DNA from: Bradyrhizobium macuxiense
Lineage (GTDB): Bacteria; Pseudomonadota; Alphaproteobacteria; Rhizobiales; Xanthobacteraceae
Direction: 5' to 3'
Assembly (NCBI RefSeq): GCF_001542415.1
Contig: NZ_LNCU01000039.1
Coordinates: 56,763 to 120,762 of the forward strand
DNA length: 64,000 nucleotides
Positions 54,707 to 63,877 of this stretch are shown here, piece by piece. Every line of letters begins with the position of its first letter. The stretch's first letter is position 1. The translations under genes were made by a program, and so were the position numbers. Below the pieces are notes generated by a model. That model was not told the DNA's origin. It saw only the letters and a program-made list of their open reading frames with translations, and made no database searches.

Positions 54707-56533
54707 ATGTGCGGAGTTATTGGCATCCTAGGTCGTGGTCCGGTCATCGGACATTTGGTCGATTCACTTCAGCGACTAGAATATCGCGGATATGATTCCG
54801 CGGGCGTTGCGACGCTCGAGGGCGGCCATCTCGAGCGCAGGCGCGTCGAGGGCAAGCTGAAAAATCTTGCAGAGAAGTTGCACCGCAATCCACTGTCGGG
54901 TCACGCCGGTATTGGTCATACGCGCTGGGCCACCCATGGGAAGCCCACCGAGCGCAACGCACATCCGCATATGGCGGACAACGTCGCAGTCGTCCATAAT
55001 GGAATCATCGAGAATTTCCGTGTACTCCGTGCCGAACTGGAACAGGATGGCGCGGACTTCGTCTCCGAGACCGATACTGAGGTGGTGGCACATCTTGTCG
55101 AGTCCTATTTGAAGAATGGCTACTCGCCGCAGGACGCAGTGAAGGCGTCGTTGCCGCGGCTGCGCGGTTCCTTTGCGCTGGCGTTTCTGTTCAAAGGCCA
55201 CGAGGACCTCATGATCGGCGCGCGCAAGGGATCGCCGCTTGCGATCGGGTATGGTGATGGCGAAACATATCTAGGATCGGATGCTATCGCGCTTGCGCCC
55301 TTCACCGACAGCATCATCTACCTTGAAGACGGCGACTGGGCCGTGCTTACCCGTGCGAACGGTGTCATTTATGATTCGAGCGGCAGCATCGTCCACCGCG
55401 AAGCGTCAAGCCATGGCATGTCGTCGCTCCTGGTCAACAAGACGAATTATCGTCACTTCATGGCCAAGGAAATACACGAACAGCCGGAAGTAGTCCGGCA
55501 GACCCTGGTGCACTATGTCGATATGGTCCGCGAGCGCATAGAATTGCCTTCCAAATTGCCGTTCGACTTTAACGCCATACAGCGCATTTGGATCACGGCT
55601 TGTGGTACGGCGAGCTATGTCGGCCAAGTCGCCAAATACTGGTTCGAGCGACTGGCGCGCGTGCCGGTCGAGATCGATGTGGCCTCCGAGTTCCGCTATC
55701 GCGAGGCGCCTTTGCGCAAGGGGGATCTCGCGATCTTCATCTCGCAGTCTGGGGAGACCGCCGACACGCTGGCGGCGTTGCGCTACGCCAAGGCACAGGG
55801 GCTGCATACGATCTCGGTGGTCAACGTGCCGACGTCAACGATCGCACGCGAGAGCGAAGTCGTGCTGCCGACCTTGGCGGGACCTGAGATCGGTGTTGCG
55901 TCGACCAAAGCCTTTACCTGCCAACTGATGGTGATCGCGGCGATTGCGGTCGCAGCAGGCAGAGCGCGAGGCGAGTTGTCCGAATTCGATGAAATCAAGC
56001 TTGCCCACGAGCTGATCGAAGTGCCGCCGCTGATTGCGGCAACACTGGCCATCGAACCGCAGATTGAGAAGCTTGCGCATGATATCGCCAAATCGCGCGA
56101 TGTGGTCTATCTCGGCCGCGGTACGTCGTCTCCCCTAGCGATGGAGGGTGCGCTCAAACTGAAGGAAATCTCCTATATTCATGCAGAGGGCTATGCCGCC
56201 GGCGAGCTCAAGCATGGTCCGATTGCGCTGATCGACGAGACCGTGCCGGTGGTGGTGATCGCGCCTTACGACCGGCTCTTCGAAAAAACCGTCTCGAACA
56301 TGCAAGAAGTCGCGGCTCGAGGTGGTAACGTCATCCTGATAACCGATGCGAAGGGAGCCTCGGAAGCTGCAATGGACTCTATTGTAACCATTGTTCTACC
56401 GGACATGCCCGCAACCTTTACGCCCATGGTCTATGTTATTCCGCTGCAGCTTTTGGCCTACCACACTGCCATCCTGATGGGCGCGGACGTTGATCAGCCA
56501 CGCAATCTCGCGAAATCGGTAACGGTCGAATAA
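54707..56533 (+). CDS. nodM: Glucosamine-6-phosphate synthase, probable NodM
   Basis: The 608-residue enzyme makes glucosamine-6-phosphate from fructose-6-phosphate and glutamine, for Nod factor backbone synthesis. Start ATG 54707 is set by the need for a free N-terminal cysteine (MCGVIGILG), the glutaminase nucleophile; an upstream in-frame start would block it. HTRWATHG and HNGIIENF belong to the glutaminase; ISQSGETADTLAAL and the second SIS domain to the isomerase; the end DQPRNLAKSVTVE is family-typical. It is called nodM, not the housekeeping glmS, because of the symbiotic context; sequence alone cannot decide. Confidence 0.85.
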   Translation: MCGVIGILGRGPVIGHLVDSLQRLEYRGYDSAGVATLEGGHLERRRVEGKLKNLAEKLHRNPLSGHAGIGHTRWATHGKPTERNAHPHMADNVAVVHNGIIENFRVLRAELEQDGADFVSETDTEVVAHLVESYLKNGYSPQDAVKASLPRLRGSFALAFLFKGHEDLMIGARKGSPLAIGYGDGETYLGSDAIALAPFTDSIIYLEDGDWAVLTRANGVIYDSSGSIVHREASSHGMSSLLVNKTNYRHFMAKEIHEQPEVVRQTLVHYVDMVRERIELPSKLPFDFNAIQRIWITACGTASYVGQVAKYWFERLARVPVEIDVASEFRYREAPLRKGDLAIFISQSGETADTLAALRYAKAQGLHTISVVNVPTSTIARESEVVLPTLAGPEIGVASTKAFTCQLMVIAAIAVAAGRARGELSEFDEIKLAHELIEVPPLIAATLAIEPQIEKLAHDIAKSRDVVYLGRGTSSPLAMEGALKLKEISYIHAEGYAAGELKHGPIALIDETVPVVVIAPYDRLFEKTVSNMQEVAARGGNVILITDAKGASEAAMDSIVTIVLPDMPATFTPMVYVIPLQLLAYHTAILMGADVDQPRNLAKSVTVE

Positions 56534-56649
56534 GCCGATAGTCGCCGGAAGCGCTCCTGGCGGTTCTGCATGTTCAATGTTCGTTCGGGCGCCATGTTGG
56601 CAAAGCGGCGCTCAGATCAGATGTAGGGTAGGGCGGACGGCTCGTTGGC

Positions 56650-57036
56650 TCAGGTGCCGGCGCCGCCGAGGTGCTTCTCCAGTGCGGTATCAAGGCACTT
56701 GATCAACATATGTGCGGCGAAGGGCTTCGCGAGGAACCCAATGGCTCCGGCACCCAGCGCAGCGGCACGAACCCGGTCATTGGGAAATGCCGTGATGAGA
56801 ATGAAAGGCGCATCGTAATCCCGAGCCCGCATCTCTGCGACCAGATCCAAGCCGCTCATCACCGACATCTGCACATCCGTAATTACACAGGACGTTTCAT
56901 CCAGCTGAGGCGACTCCAAGAATTCCTTGGCTGACGCAAATGTATGGACGATGTAGCCCCGCGACTTGAGCAGGTTCTCTATCGCAGCACGGACTGAGGC
57001 GTCATCATCGACAATGGAAATCAAAGGCGTGGACAA
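56650..57036 (-). CDS. Single-domain response regulator
   Basis: The 128-residue receiver domain has the acidic pair in ISIVDDDASVRAAIENLL, the phosphoacceptor Asp54 (VITDVQMSVMSG), and the lysine in FLAKPF. There is no output domain. It lies 93 bases downstream of nodW on the same strand and probably belongs to the same transcription unit, so it may act as a phosphate sink or second output of NodV. The start is a GTG. It is convergent with nodM. Confidence 0.85.
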   Translation of the reverse strand: MSTPLISIVDDDASVRAAIENLLKSRGYIVHTFASAKEFLESPQLDETSCVITDVQMSVMSGLDLVAEMRARDYDAPFILITAFPNDRVRAAALGAGAIGFLAKPFAAHMLIKCLDTALEKHLGGAGT

Positions 57037-57129
57037 GACCAGCCCTCCTGACGCTGGAAAGCGCTTGCCGACGGCATCAGCACCTTGGATGATAAAGTGG
57101 GCATGAGGGGCGAGCTTGTAAAATCATAC

Positions 57130-57807
57130 TTAGGTTTGTTCGTCGCGGTTGGCATGAAGTTCGAGTTTCTCAGCCATTCTGATCAAATCGGCGAGCGATC
57201 GCGCGCGCATCTTTTTCATCACGTGCCCCCGATAGATCTTGACGGTAATCTCGGCGAGCCCGAGCTCAGCGGCTATTTGTTTGTTCATCAGGCCAGTAGC
57301 GACCAGCCTCAATACCGCTTGCTCGCGTGGGCTTAGGTTGTCGAACAAAGAGCGCAGGTTCGCGACCGTCTGCTCGGCCTCCCGTCTCTTGCGATCCCGT
57401 TCGGTCGCCGCCACCACCGCATCAAGAAGCTCCTGCTCGCGAAACGGCTTGGTGAGAAAATCGACTGCTCCCCCCTTCATGGCCCTAACGCTCATGGGAA
57501 TGTCACCGTGGCCGGTGATGAAAATAATCGGAATGTGAATGTTCGACTTTGCCAGCTCAGCCTGGAACTCAAGCCCGCTCTGTCCCGGTAGACGGATGTC
57601 AAGAACCAGACAGCTGACAACATCCGGAACGTTGCTCTGCAGCATTTCGTGGGCTGATCCGAAAGTGACCACGTCCAGACCCACCGATTGAAAAAGGTTT
57701 GCGAGCGACCGACGCATCGAGGCGTCATCCTCGACAACGAACACGGTCGCACTTGTCGGCTCCGTTGCCTTCCTGCTTTCTCGCGGCGAGTCAAAGCGCC
57801 CAGTCAC
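57130..57807 (-). CDS. nodW: LuxR/FixJ-type response regulator, probable NodW
   Basis: The 225-residue regulator has a receiver domain with [13 protein letters not shown] and phosphoacceptor Asp70 ([15 protein letters not shown]), the conserved lysine in DFLTKPF, and a LuxR helix-turn-helix ([43 protein letters not shown]). From memory, Asp70 is also the phosphorylation site of Bradyrhizobium NodW, and the length agrees. Phosphorylated NodW activates nod genes in response to isoflavones. The GTG start overlaps the nodV stop by 4 bases, after GAGGAG. NwsB is the alternative identity. Confidence 0.82.
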   Translation of the reverse strand: MTGRFDSPRESRKATEPTSATVFVVEDDASMRRSLANLFQSVGLDVVTFGSAHEMLQSNVPDVVSCLVLDIRLPGQSGLEFQAELAKSNIHIPIIFITGHGDIPMSVRAMKGGAVDFLTKPFREQELLDAVVAATERDRKRREAEQTVANLRSLFDNLSPREQAVLRLVATGLMNKQIAAELGLAEITVKIYRGHVMKKMRARSLADLIRMAEKLELHANRDEQT

Positions 57808-60494
57808 GATACAATCTCCTCATGCAATGGCAGTACAAATTGAAAAATCGCGCCCGGCCCTTGCTTGCGGACGACTGACAGGCGCCCTCCATGGGCTTCT
57901 ACAATGGAGCGGCAGATCGAGAGACCCATTCCAAGGCCGCTCGATTTGGTGGTGAAGAAAGGATCCAGGATGCGGTTCATATCATCCTCGGCGATCCCGA
58001 TGCCGCAATCAGTCACCGAGAGCTGCACCCGCCCCATATCATCCTGGGATGACTGGATCGCGAGTTCGCGCGTGCGGTCGTTAACCGCTTGCATGGCTTC
58101 GATCCCGTTCATTACGAGATTGATGATCACCTGTTGCAGTTGAACCCGGTCCGCCACAATCGCGGGAAGCGCCTGCGCCAACTCGGTCCGCAAGGTAATC
58201 TGGTGGTTTGCCAACTCGCGTGTCACCAGCGCGATGGCGTCCTTAACGACGTCGTTGATATCGATCATGACCATCTCGATCTCACCTTTCTTCGCAAGTG
58301 CGCGGATGCGGCGGATCACTTCGCTTGCCCGGATCGCATCTTCGATGATCCACTCCACGGAGCTGCGCGCAGCAGGAAGGTCAGGCGTCTCGCGACCCAG
58401 CCAACCAAGGCACGCATCGGCGTTGCTGATGATGGCGGCGAGCGGTTGGTTTACTTCGTGGGCGATGGAGGCTGTCAGCTCCCCAAGCGTCGTGACGCGC
58501 GTCACATGCGCTAGCTCCGCCTGGGCCTTTCGCAGCTCTTGTTCGGCCTGATCTGCCCGAATCATCGCCGTGATGTCGGTGCTGACGCCCCTGTAGCCAA
58601 GAAAGTTGCCGCTTCCGTCAAAAAAGGGCTTGCCGCTGGTCCGGACGTAGGTCGGAGAGCCGAGTCGGTTGATGGTGCGATAAATCAGATCTCGAAATGG
58701 GAGATGTGCGTCTAGCGTCGCCTGATGTTGTCGCCACTTCTCGGGTTCTTCTTCCACGTCGCGCGCAATTTCCCTGCGGGGCAGGCCGATGACCCCTTTC
58801 GCCACGACGCCCGCGGCGTCGGCGTGCTCCAAAAATTGGGTAAGCAGGTGGTCTGGTCCGGTTTCCCAAAGCCAGTCCGACGCCGTTTCGGCGTAGTCGC
58901 GAAAGCGCTGCTCGCTTTCGCGCAGCGCCGCGAGGGTGTTTTCTAGCCGTTCCCTGGCTGCGTGTTGCTCGGTGACATCCATATGCGTTCCGATGAGCTC
59001 GACGGTGGAGCCATCGCTTCCCACCACGGCGTGCGCAATGGCGTGGATGTGCCTTATCGCGCCATCGGGAAGGCGGATTCGGAAGTCATATTCGAAGTTC
59101 CCTGTCTTCTGTTCGATAGCCTGACGCTGCACTTCCTGCTGCAGCGCCAAGTCGTCTGGATGGATGCGCGACCGGATGGCCTCAAGCGATACGGGCTCTT
59201 CGGGGTCGAAGCCAAACAGACGGCTGACTTCGGCGGAGCGATACGCAAAACAGCGGCGGTGGCAGTCCCAGGACCAGGTGCCCGTGTGACTGAGCCGCTG
59301 CGCGTCGGCCAGATAGGCTTCGCTCCGGCGCAGTTGCTGTTCCACCTGCTTTGTTGCCGTGATGTCCGTTGCTGCCCCGACAAACTCTATATCGCCAGAC
59401 GCGGTTCTCGTGGCCCGTGCCAGCGCATGAATGTGCTTTACCGACCCGTCGGGCATCAGCAGTCGGTATTCGTGCTCGAAATCCTGGCCTTGAAACGCTC
59501 GATCCTCGAACCGATACGCTCGATCCATAGTCTCTTGGACCGAGGCCCTGTCTTCTGGGTGGACGCGATCCAGGACGAGTTGCGAAGCTGGTTTCATCTC
59601 CGGATCATACTGGAAAATCCGAAAAAACTCCTTGGACCAAAAGATCTCGCCGGTGGCAACGTTCCAGCCGAAGCTGCCGGTGTGGCTCAGGTCCTGCGCC
59701 TGGGCCAGATGGGCTTCGCTCCGCCGCAGAGCAAGTACCGTCCGCTTTCGCTCGGTGATATCTTCGCAAGCAATGAGCACGATGGGCTTGTCGTCAGCCC
59801 ACAGCATGGCTTTGGCGTTTTCTCGCACCCACAGCACCGAGCCGTCCTTCCTGACCTTCTGGATATCCCAGGTGTGCGATTGGCCGATATTTGTAAGGCA
59901 CGTTTCGATGCATTTGCGGACGACCTCGCGATCTTCGTCCCGAAAAATCTTCAGCACGGATAGACCGACTATTTCCTCGGGCGCATAGCCGAGTTGTGTC
60001 GCACCGAAGGTGTTGACGTTGAGGACTGTTCCGGCTTCATCAACCATGAAGTACATGACCGGATTATGCTCAAAGATCGCACGCCACCGTTTCTCGCGGT
60101 CGCGCAAATCGGCCTCGCTGTGCCGTAGCTTGGCTGCGATCTCACGCGCAGTCTCCCGTTCGTGGCGAACTCTTCTGATCAGGTGCGTTCCGACAATTGA
60201 TGCGGTAAGGAAAGCGACAAGCACCGGAAGGTCTTGGGGATCATCGATCCGGAGACTAAAGGTTGGTGGCGCAAACAAGTAGGCCAAGGCCGCGACGGAG
60301 CCGATGGAAAGCACCGACGATGCGATGAAGCTGCCCATGAGCGAAAACAGCAATATCACCACCAGATAGGCAAAAGCTGTCGCTGCGAAATGGCTGTGAA
60401 CGTATACGGAAGTTAGCGACACCGCCGCCAGCGTAATGCCACCGAAAATAAGCTGCGTTGCCGAATGTCCGAACTTGGTGAGCTGGTTATACAT
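57804..60494 (-). CDS. nodV: PAS-domain sensor histidine kinase, probable NodV
   Basis: The 896-residue kinase has an N-terminal block of about four membrane helices (residues 10-115, DUF4118-like), four PAS domains (roughly 150-260, 275-390, 395-515 and 540-645), a HisKA domain with the phospho-accepting histidine in [13 protein letters not shown] (about His679), and a HATPase with N, G1 and G2 boxes ([26 protein letters not shown]). Length and coupling to the NodW-like gene fit Bradyrhizobium NodV, which mediates recognition of host isoflavones; the paralogous NwsA is the alternative. It is the first gene of a three-gene leftward operon. Confidence 0.82.
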   Translation of the reverse strand: MYNQLTKFGHSATQLIFGGITLAAVSLTSVYVHSHFAATAFAYLVVILLFSLMGSFIASSVLSIGSVAALAYLFAPPTFSLRIDDPQDLPVLVAFLTASIVGTHLIRRVRHERETAREIAAKLRHSEADLRDREKRWRAIFEHNPVMYFMVDEAGTVLNVNTFGATQLGYAPEEIVGLSVLKIFRDEDREVVRKCIETCLTNIGQSHTWDIQKVRKDGSVLWVRENAKAMLWADDKPIVLIACEDITERKRTVLALRRSEAHLAQAQDLSHTGSFGWNVATGEIFWSKEFFRIFQYDPEMKPASQLVLDRVHPEDRASVQETMDRAYRFEDRAFQGQDFEHEYRLLMPDGSVKHIHALARATRTASGDIEFVGAATDITATKQVEQQLRRSEAYLADAQRLSHTGTWSWDCHRRCFAYRSAEVSRLFGFDPEEPVSLEAIRSRIHPDDLALQQEVQRQAIEQKTGNFEYDFRIRLPDGAIRHIHAIAHAVVGSDGSTVELIGTHMDVTEQHAARERLENTLAALRESEQRFRDYAETASDWLWETGPDHLLTQFLEHADAAGVVAKGVIGLPRREIARDVEEEPEKWRQHQATLDAHLPFRDLIYRTINRLGSPTYVRTSGKPFFDGSGNFLGYRGVSTDITAMIRADQAEQELRKAQAELAHVTRVTTLGELTASIAHEVNQPLAAIISNADACLGWLGRETPDLPAARSSVEWIIEDAIRASEVIRRIRALAKKGEIEMVMIDINDVVKDAIALVTRELANHQITLRTELAQALPAIVADRVQLQQVIINLVMNGIEAMQAVNDRTRELAIQSSQDDMGRVQLSVTDCGIGIAEDDMNRILDPFFTTKSSGLGMGLSICRSIVEAHGGRLSVVRKQGPGAIFQFVLPLHEEIVS

Positions 60495-60872
60495 GCTTGT
60501 AGCCGTCCGCCCTGACTGGCGGAAGAGGTTAACATGTTGGGCAAAAATGCGGCAATTCCTCTAGCCCCGAATAGCACTTGTGGGCTGTCCCGAGAATGGT
60601 CGGCCGTCACTAAACTCAGCATGAGCCGAAGGAAGGCACATTACAAACGTTGGTATAGTTCTTTTAAACCTTTCACTATCGAATGCTCACAATGGTACCT
60701 GAGCCGTGCGTCTCAAGCTTTTGGCGCGCATCTCCACCCGCCCCGATCGATTGCTGGAACGGATCGTCGTGAACTGGTCTGCTGTAAATCCGTGTTACAC
60801 GGGCGCCCAGGGCGTTGCGCAGATTGCTGCTTCTGTCACAGAGCCGAGAGGACTTGATTAGTTGGTTGCCGG
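60495..60872. other. Gap between nodV and nolL, holds element C
   Basis: A 378-base interval upstream of nodV and downstream of nolL (both leftward). It contains element C (60641-60707) and should hold the nodV promoter. No gene was seen. Confidence 0.45.
60641..60707 (+). promoter_or_regulatory. Repeated intergenic element, copy C (upstream of nodV)
   Basis: Copy C begins TTACAAACGTTGGTATAGTT and ends GGTACCTGAGCC. Its first half is nearly the same as in copy B. It lies 147 bases upstream of nodV but is oriented opposite to that gene, whereas copies A and B point to the genes downstream. If it is a regulator site it can act in either orientation; if it is a mobile remnant, orientation is irrelevant. 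Confidence 0.5.
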
Positions 60873-61970
60873 CTAAGCTTTGACTGCTTCCGAGCGTGGC
60901 AACGTTCCGACTATAATCCGAGACGACCATCGGAGGTCGCGTACAATGAAGCGAATTGTCATCGCGATGACAACGATGGACGCCCCAAGCATGCCGGCAA
61001 CGGAGATTCTGGTCGAGAGATTCCATAGGTCTCCGAACTGAATCAGATCCATGAGACGAAAAATCGTGCCCTGGAGCAGGTAAAGAAGCAGCGTGCTCTG
61101 GCCAAGCTCCATCGCGACAAAACGAGCCATTCGATTTGAGGAACTGAATTTCCAGAGCTGAACAATTATTTCAAACGCGATCCAAGAGGCCGCTGCGGAG
61201 CCAGCGTACATCAGCACCACTCGCCCGGCCGAGGCAGTATCGTGAATCAGAGCGAGGTTGTTGTAAACATAAGTTTCTTTGCTCCAAGCAAGAAAGCACG
61301 CGCAAGTAATTGCAGCCAGGGAGAACATCAAGAGAGGTTTTTTGCGTGGAAGAACGCGCGTCCGGCATTCGGCCGACTGGGAGAGCAAGAATCCCAGGCA
61401 GAAGAACGGGTAAGTGTACCTTATCAAGGGCACTATCGAAAAGGTGACGGGCAAGACTGCTACCGCAATCGCAGACATGCACACGATCCACATCGATGAG
61501 CGACGGAAAATCGTTACAAGAACCTTTACGACAAGGAAAGAAGCAAATGTCGCCCATATAAACCAGTATGAGCCGACTAAATCGTTCAAGACGTCTACGT
61601 CAACTATACTACTCGAGGGCAAAAAGACCGCCACTTTGGCCGTCTCCAAAAGGGCATACCAAAACAGTGTTGGCAGCAACAATTGTATTGCGCGTTCGTT
61701 GACGCTGCGAGCAAATGATTTTCGCAGGAGGGCTCTCGAAGATAGATATCCGCTTATCGCCATAAAGAGAGGCATATGAAACATGTAGATCGACTTGAAA
61801 TATGGCGAATCCCAATAGCCGTTGCCTCGGTAGACGACGTATTGCAGCAGGTGTCCAACGATCACCAAGATAATGAGTATGCCCTTGGCAAAATCAAAGC
61901 TCAGATCTCGGTTGTCCGCTCCGGACAAGTCTGAGCCGTGGTCCGTCGATAGAGTTGCGTGATGAAGCAT
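60873..61970 (-). CDS. nolL: Acyltransferase-3 family membrane protein, probable NolL
   Basis: The 365-residue integral membrane acyltransferase has about ten membrane helices and the family's N-terminal histidine motif (FDFAKGILIILVIVGHLLQY), followed by MFHMPLFMAISGYLSSRALL. NolL (fucose 4-O-acetylation) and NodX belong to this family; with fucose-forming and fucose-methylating genes nearby, NolL is the better guess. I start at the ATG of MLHHATLS (AGAGG 4 bases upstream); a GTG ten codons earlier is possible. It is transcribed toward nodV but separated from it by 378 bases. Confidence 0.72.
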   Translation of the reverse strand: MLHHATLSTDHGSDLSGADNRDLSFDFAKGILIILVIVGHLLQYVVYRGNGYWDSPYFKSIYMFHMPLFMAISGYLSSRALLRKSFARSVNERAIQLLLPTLFWYALLETAKVAVFLPSSSIVDVDVLNDLVGSYWFIWATFASFLVVKVLVTIFRRSSMWIVCMSAIAVAVLPVTFSIVPLIRYTYPFFCLGFLLSQSAECRTRVLPRKKPLLMFSLAAITCACFLAWSKETYVYNNLALIHDTASAGRVVLMYAGSAAASWIAFEIIVQLWKFSSSNRMARFVAMELGQSTLLLYLLQGTIFRLMDLIQFGDLWNLSTRISVAGMLGASIVVIAMTIRFIVRDLRWSSRIIVGTLPRSEAVKA

Positions 61971-62612
61971 AAAACCTCTGGCTTGCTTGTGCCACAACAC
62001 TGTTGCGGACTTATCCGTTCCCTAACGATAGCTGTGTGGCCTCTAGGCGGACGACTTTGCATCGAGGGGTTTACTCAGACCGGGTAATGGTGTCCACGGC
62101 CTTGTCGGCTGCGGGAAGCCAACGCAATCCTCGTGTCTCGTCCAAAAACTTCAAGTATCCGGCCGGCGCTGCGTCACGTTGGCGCCATCGTCTCGGATGA
62201 TCGCGCCTGGCGAGTAGATGCCGCGCTCACGTCGAACAAGCGAGGTCAAGTGTGGTGTCGTCCGGATCTCCTAGCGCGGATTTCGCTTTCCCTCGTCTGC
62301 CGGGGTGTCACCCAATTCGATTGAATTAACTTGAGCTTTTTGAGTTGTCATATTTCTCCACGTCATTCCCCACGTTGCCTCGAGGGAGAGGGGGGACGGC
62401 GAAGATGTCGGTGGACATATGGGCCGTCGCCACTGCACCATAACGCTGTTGTAACCAGTGATGGACCGTTTGCCTGCACGCTCCCAACTTGGGAGTAACC
62501 TCTACCCTCCAGGCGAGCCAGCGCCCGGCAGATACGTGAAGGCCAAAGCCAGCTAACGATATCGATGGTGGCTCAAGCACTACTGCGGAACCGGCCGATG
62601 GGCCAAGAGGGG

Positions 62613-62687
62613 AATGATCGCGATCGGCATGATCGCGATCGCCCGCGCGGTGGGCAATATGATCGGCGCCGAAATGATCGGCGCCGA
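62613..62687. repeat. Two pairs of tandem 15-bp palindromic repeats
   Basis: ATGATCGCGATCGGC and ATGATCGCGATCGCC lie head to tail at 62613-62642. After 15 bases ATGATCGGCGCCGAA and ATGATCGGCGCCGAC follow at 62658-62687. Each unit contains a self-complementary core (GATCGCGATC, TCGGCGCCGA). The reading frame through the repeats is open, so they may be a worn coding repeat instead of protein-binding sites. Confidence 0.5.
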
Positions 62688-62953
62688 CCATGCCAATGTC
62701 GGGATGACATCCCGGTGGCGCCGAGCAGCAGCATCTGCATGTCGAGTGGGCTGAGAGGGCACCGCAGCGGGCGAGGGAGCCTCATCAACATGTCGACGAA
62801 GCCTCTATCACGGCTTCGGTGGACGCACGCAAGAAGTCCGCTGCTTGCCGTCAAAGTTTGGCCGCTTCAGCCAAAGGCTTTCGCGCTGATTTCTGGGTTC
62901 ATCGGAGACGGTGCTCCGTTGGGCGTATCCGGGCAATTCCGTTCGCTGTAGAG

Positions 62954-62976
62954 TTTGAGGTATTATATACCCCAAA
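62954..62976 (+). promoter_or_regulatory. AbiEi operator 1
   Basis: The palindrome around TTGAGGTATTATATACCCCAA, 74 bases before the abiEi start, is nearly the same as operator 2. AbiEi antitoxins bind inverted repeats upstream of their gene to repress it; this is established for the family. Confidence 0.65.
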
Positions 62977-62999
62977 CTGTGCATTGAACTTATGTGCCA

Positions 63000-63036
63000 T
63001 TGTATAATGCACGATTTGGGGTATAATATACCCCAA
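63000..63036 (+). promoter_or_regulatory. AbiE promoter with operator 2 over the -10
   Basis: A TTGTAT (63000-63005) and a TATAAT (63022-63027) 16 bases apart form a likely promoter. The -10 lies within a 21-bp near-perfect palindrome, GGGGTATAATATACCCC plus flanks (63016-63036), so bound AbiEi would block polymerase directly. Confidence 0.65.
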
Positions 63037-63049
63037 GGAGCGCGCCGAG

Positions 63050-63877
63050 ATGGTAGGCCCGAAAGGGAAAGTTGAAAGGTTTCTATCTTCACACCCGGTC
63101 TTCACCCGGACCGAGTTTCGCGAAACCGTGTCTCCCGGCCAGCCGCTCTCGTCGTCGGACTCATTGCTTAAGTACCACGCCGCCTCTGGACGAATACGTC
63201 ATGTCGCGCCGGGTGTGTATGCCTCCGTCCCGCCGCACCTGGATCCAACGAACTTCCATCCCGACCGGATTCTGGTCGCATCGCGCATGCGCGCCGACGG
63301 TGTCCTCGCGTACCACACCGCACTCGAACTGCACGGGCTCGCCTATTCGGAAAGCTCTCAGACCCAACTGCTAAGCAGAGGTCGCCCGGGCGAGATGAAA
63401 ACGCTCGTTGGTCCCGTCAGGTTCGTCGTGCAACCCGCCTCGCTGCGCCGTCGCTCCGAGGAAATGTCCGGCACGATCACGATGGACCGCCGCGGTCTCG
63501 ACGTTATCGCGACCGGCGTCGAGCGAACGCTTGTCGACTGCATCGAGCGCCCGGACCTGACCGGCGGTATCGAGGAACTCGCAAACGCGCTCCATAGCGT
63601 TAAAGCGTTCGACGTCGGCAAATTCGCGAAGTTCGCGCTCGTTCGCGACAACCAGACGCTCGTCGGCGTGTGCGGTGCCTGGCTTGAGAGCCGGAAAGAC
63701 GATCTCTTCGTCGACACGCAGGTACTAGACGAACTGAAGGGTGCCGCCCCGCCGGCACCGCGACCCGCGTTGGGAGGCGACGCCCAAGGCCATGCGAAGG
63801 AAGGCTGGAACGTCATCCTGCCTCCGGATTTCCTCAGCCCGTCCTTCGAAGGGATGTCACCGGAGATGATGCCGTGA
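63050..63877 (+). CDS. abiEi: AbiEi antitoxin
   Basis: The 275-residue antitoxin has the N-terminal winged helix (KVERFLSSHPVFTRTEFRETV, then SLLKYHAASGRIRHVAPGVYASVPP) and the AbiEi C-terminal domain (AYHTALELHGLAYS, VERTLVDCIERPDLTGGIEELANAL). In type IV AbiE systems it represses the operon and counters the nucleotidyltransferase toxin without direct binding. AAGGAG lies 9 bases upstream. The two palindromes upstream support autoregulation. It overlaps abiEii by 4 bases. Confidence 0.88.
   Translation: MVGPKGKVERFLSSHPVFTRTEFRETVSPGQPLSSSDSLLKYHAASGRIRHVAPGVYASVPPHLDPTNFHPDRILVASRMRADGVLAYHTALELHGLAYSESSQTQLLSRGRPGEMKTLVGPVRFVVQPASLRRRSEEMSGTITMDRRGLDVIATGVERTLVDCIERPDLTGGIEELANALHSVKAFDVGKFAKFALVRDNQTLVGVCGAWLESRKDDLFVDTQVLDELKGAAPPAPRPALGGDAQGHAKEGWNVILPPDFLSPSFEGMSPEMMP

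Larger units (their letters stand above)
61971..63049. other. Gap between nolL and the AbiE system
   Basis: About 1.08 kb without a supported gene. It holds two pairs of tandem palindromic 15-mers (62613-62687) and, at its right end, the AbiE operators and promoter. Minus-strand frames in the middle (62326-62691) show no domain. Confidence 0.45.

Noticed and set aside
37221..60707. Elements A, B and C as nod boxes or tts boxes
   Set aside because: On neither strand do they show the ATC-N9-GAT pairs or the ATCNAAACAATC core of a nod box, nor the GTCAG-TT-TCG-AAGC pattern of a tts box, at least as I remember those consensuses.
62326..62691. Minus-strand 121-codon frame as a transposase remnant
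   Set aside because: I could not match any transposase motif; His/Asp repeats arise from the tandem palindromes.
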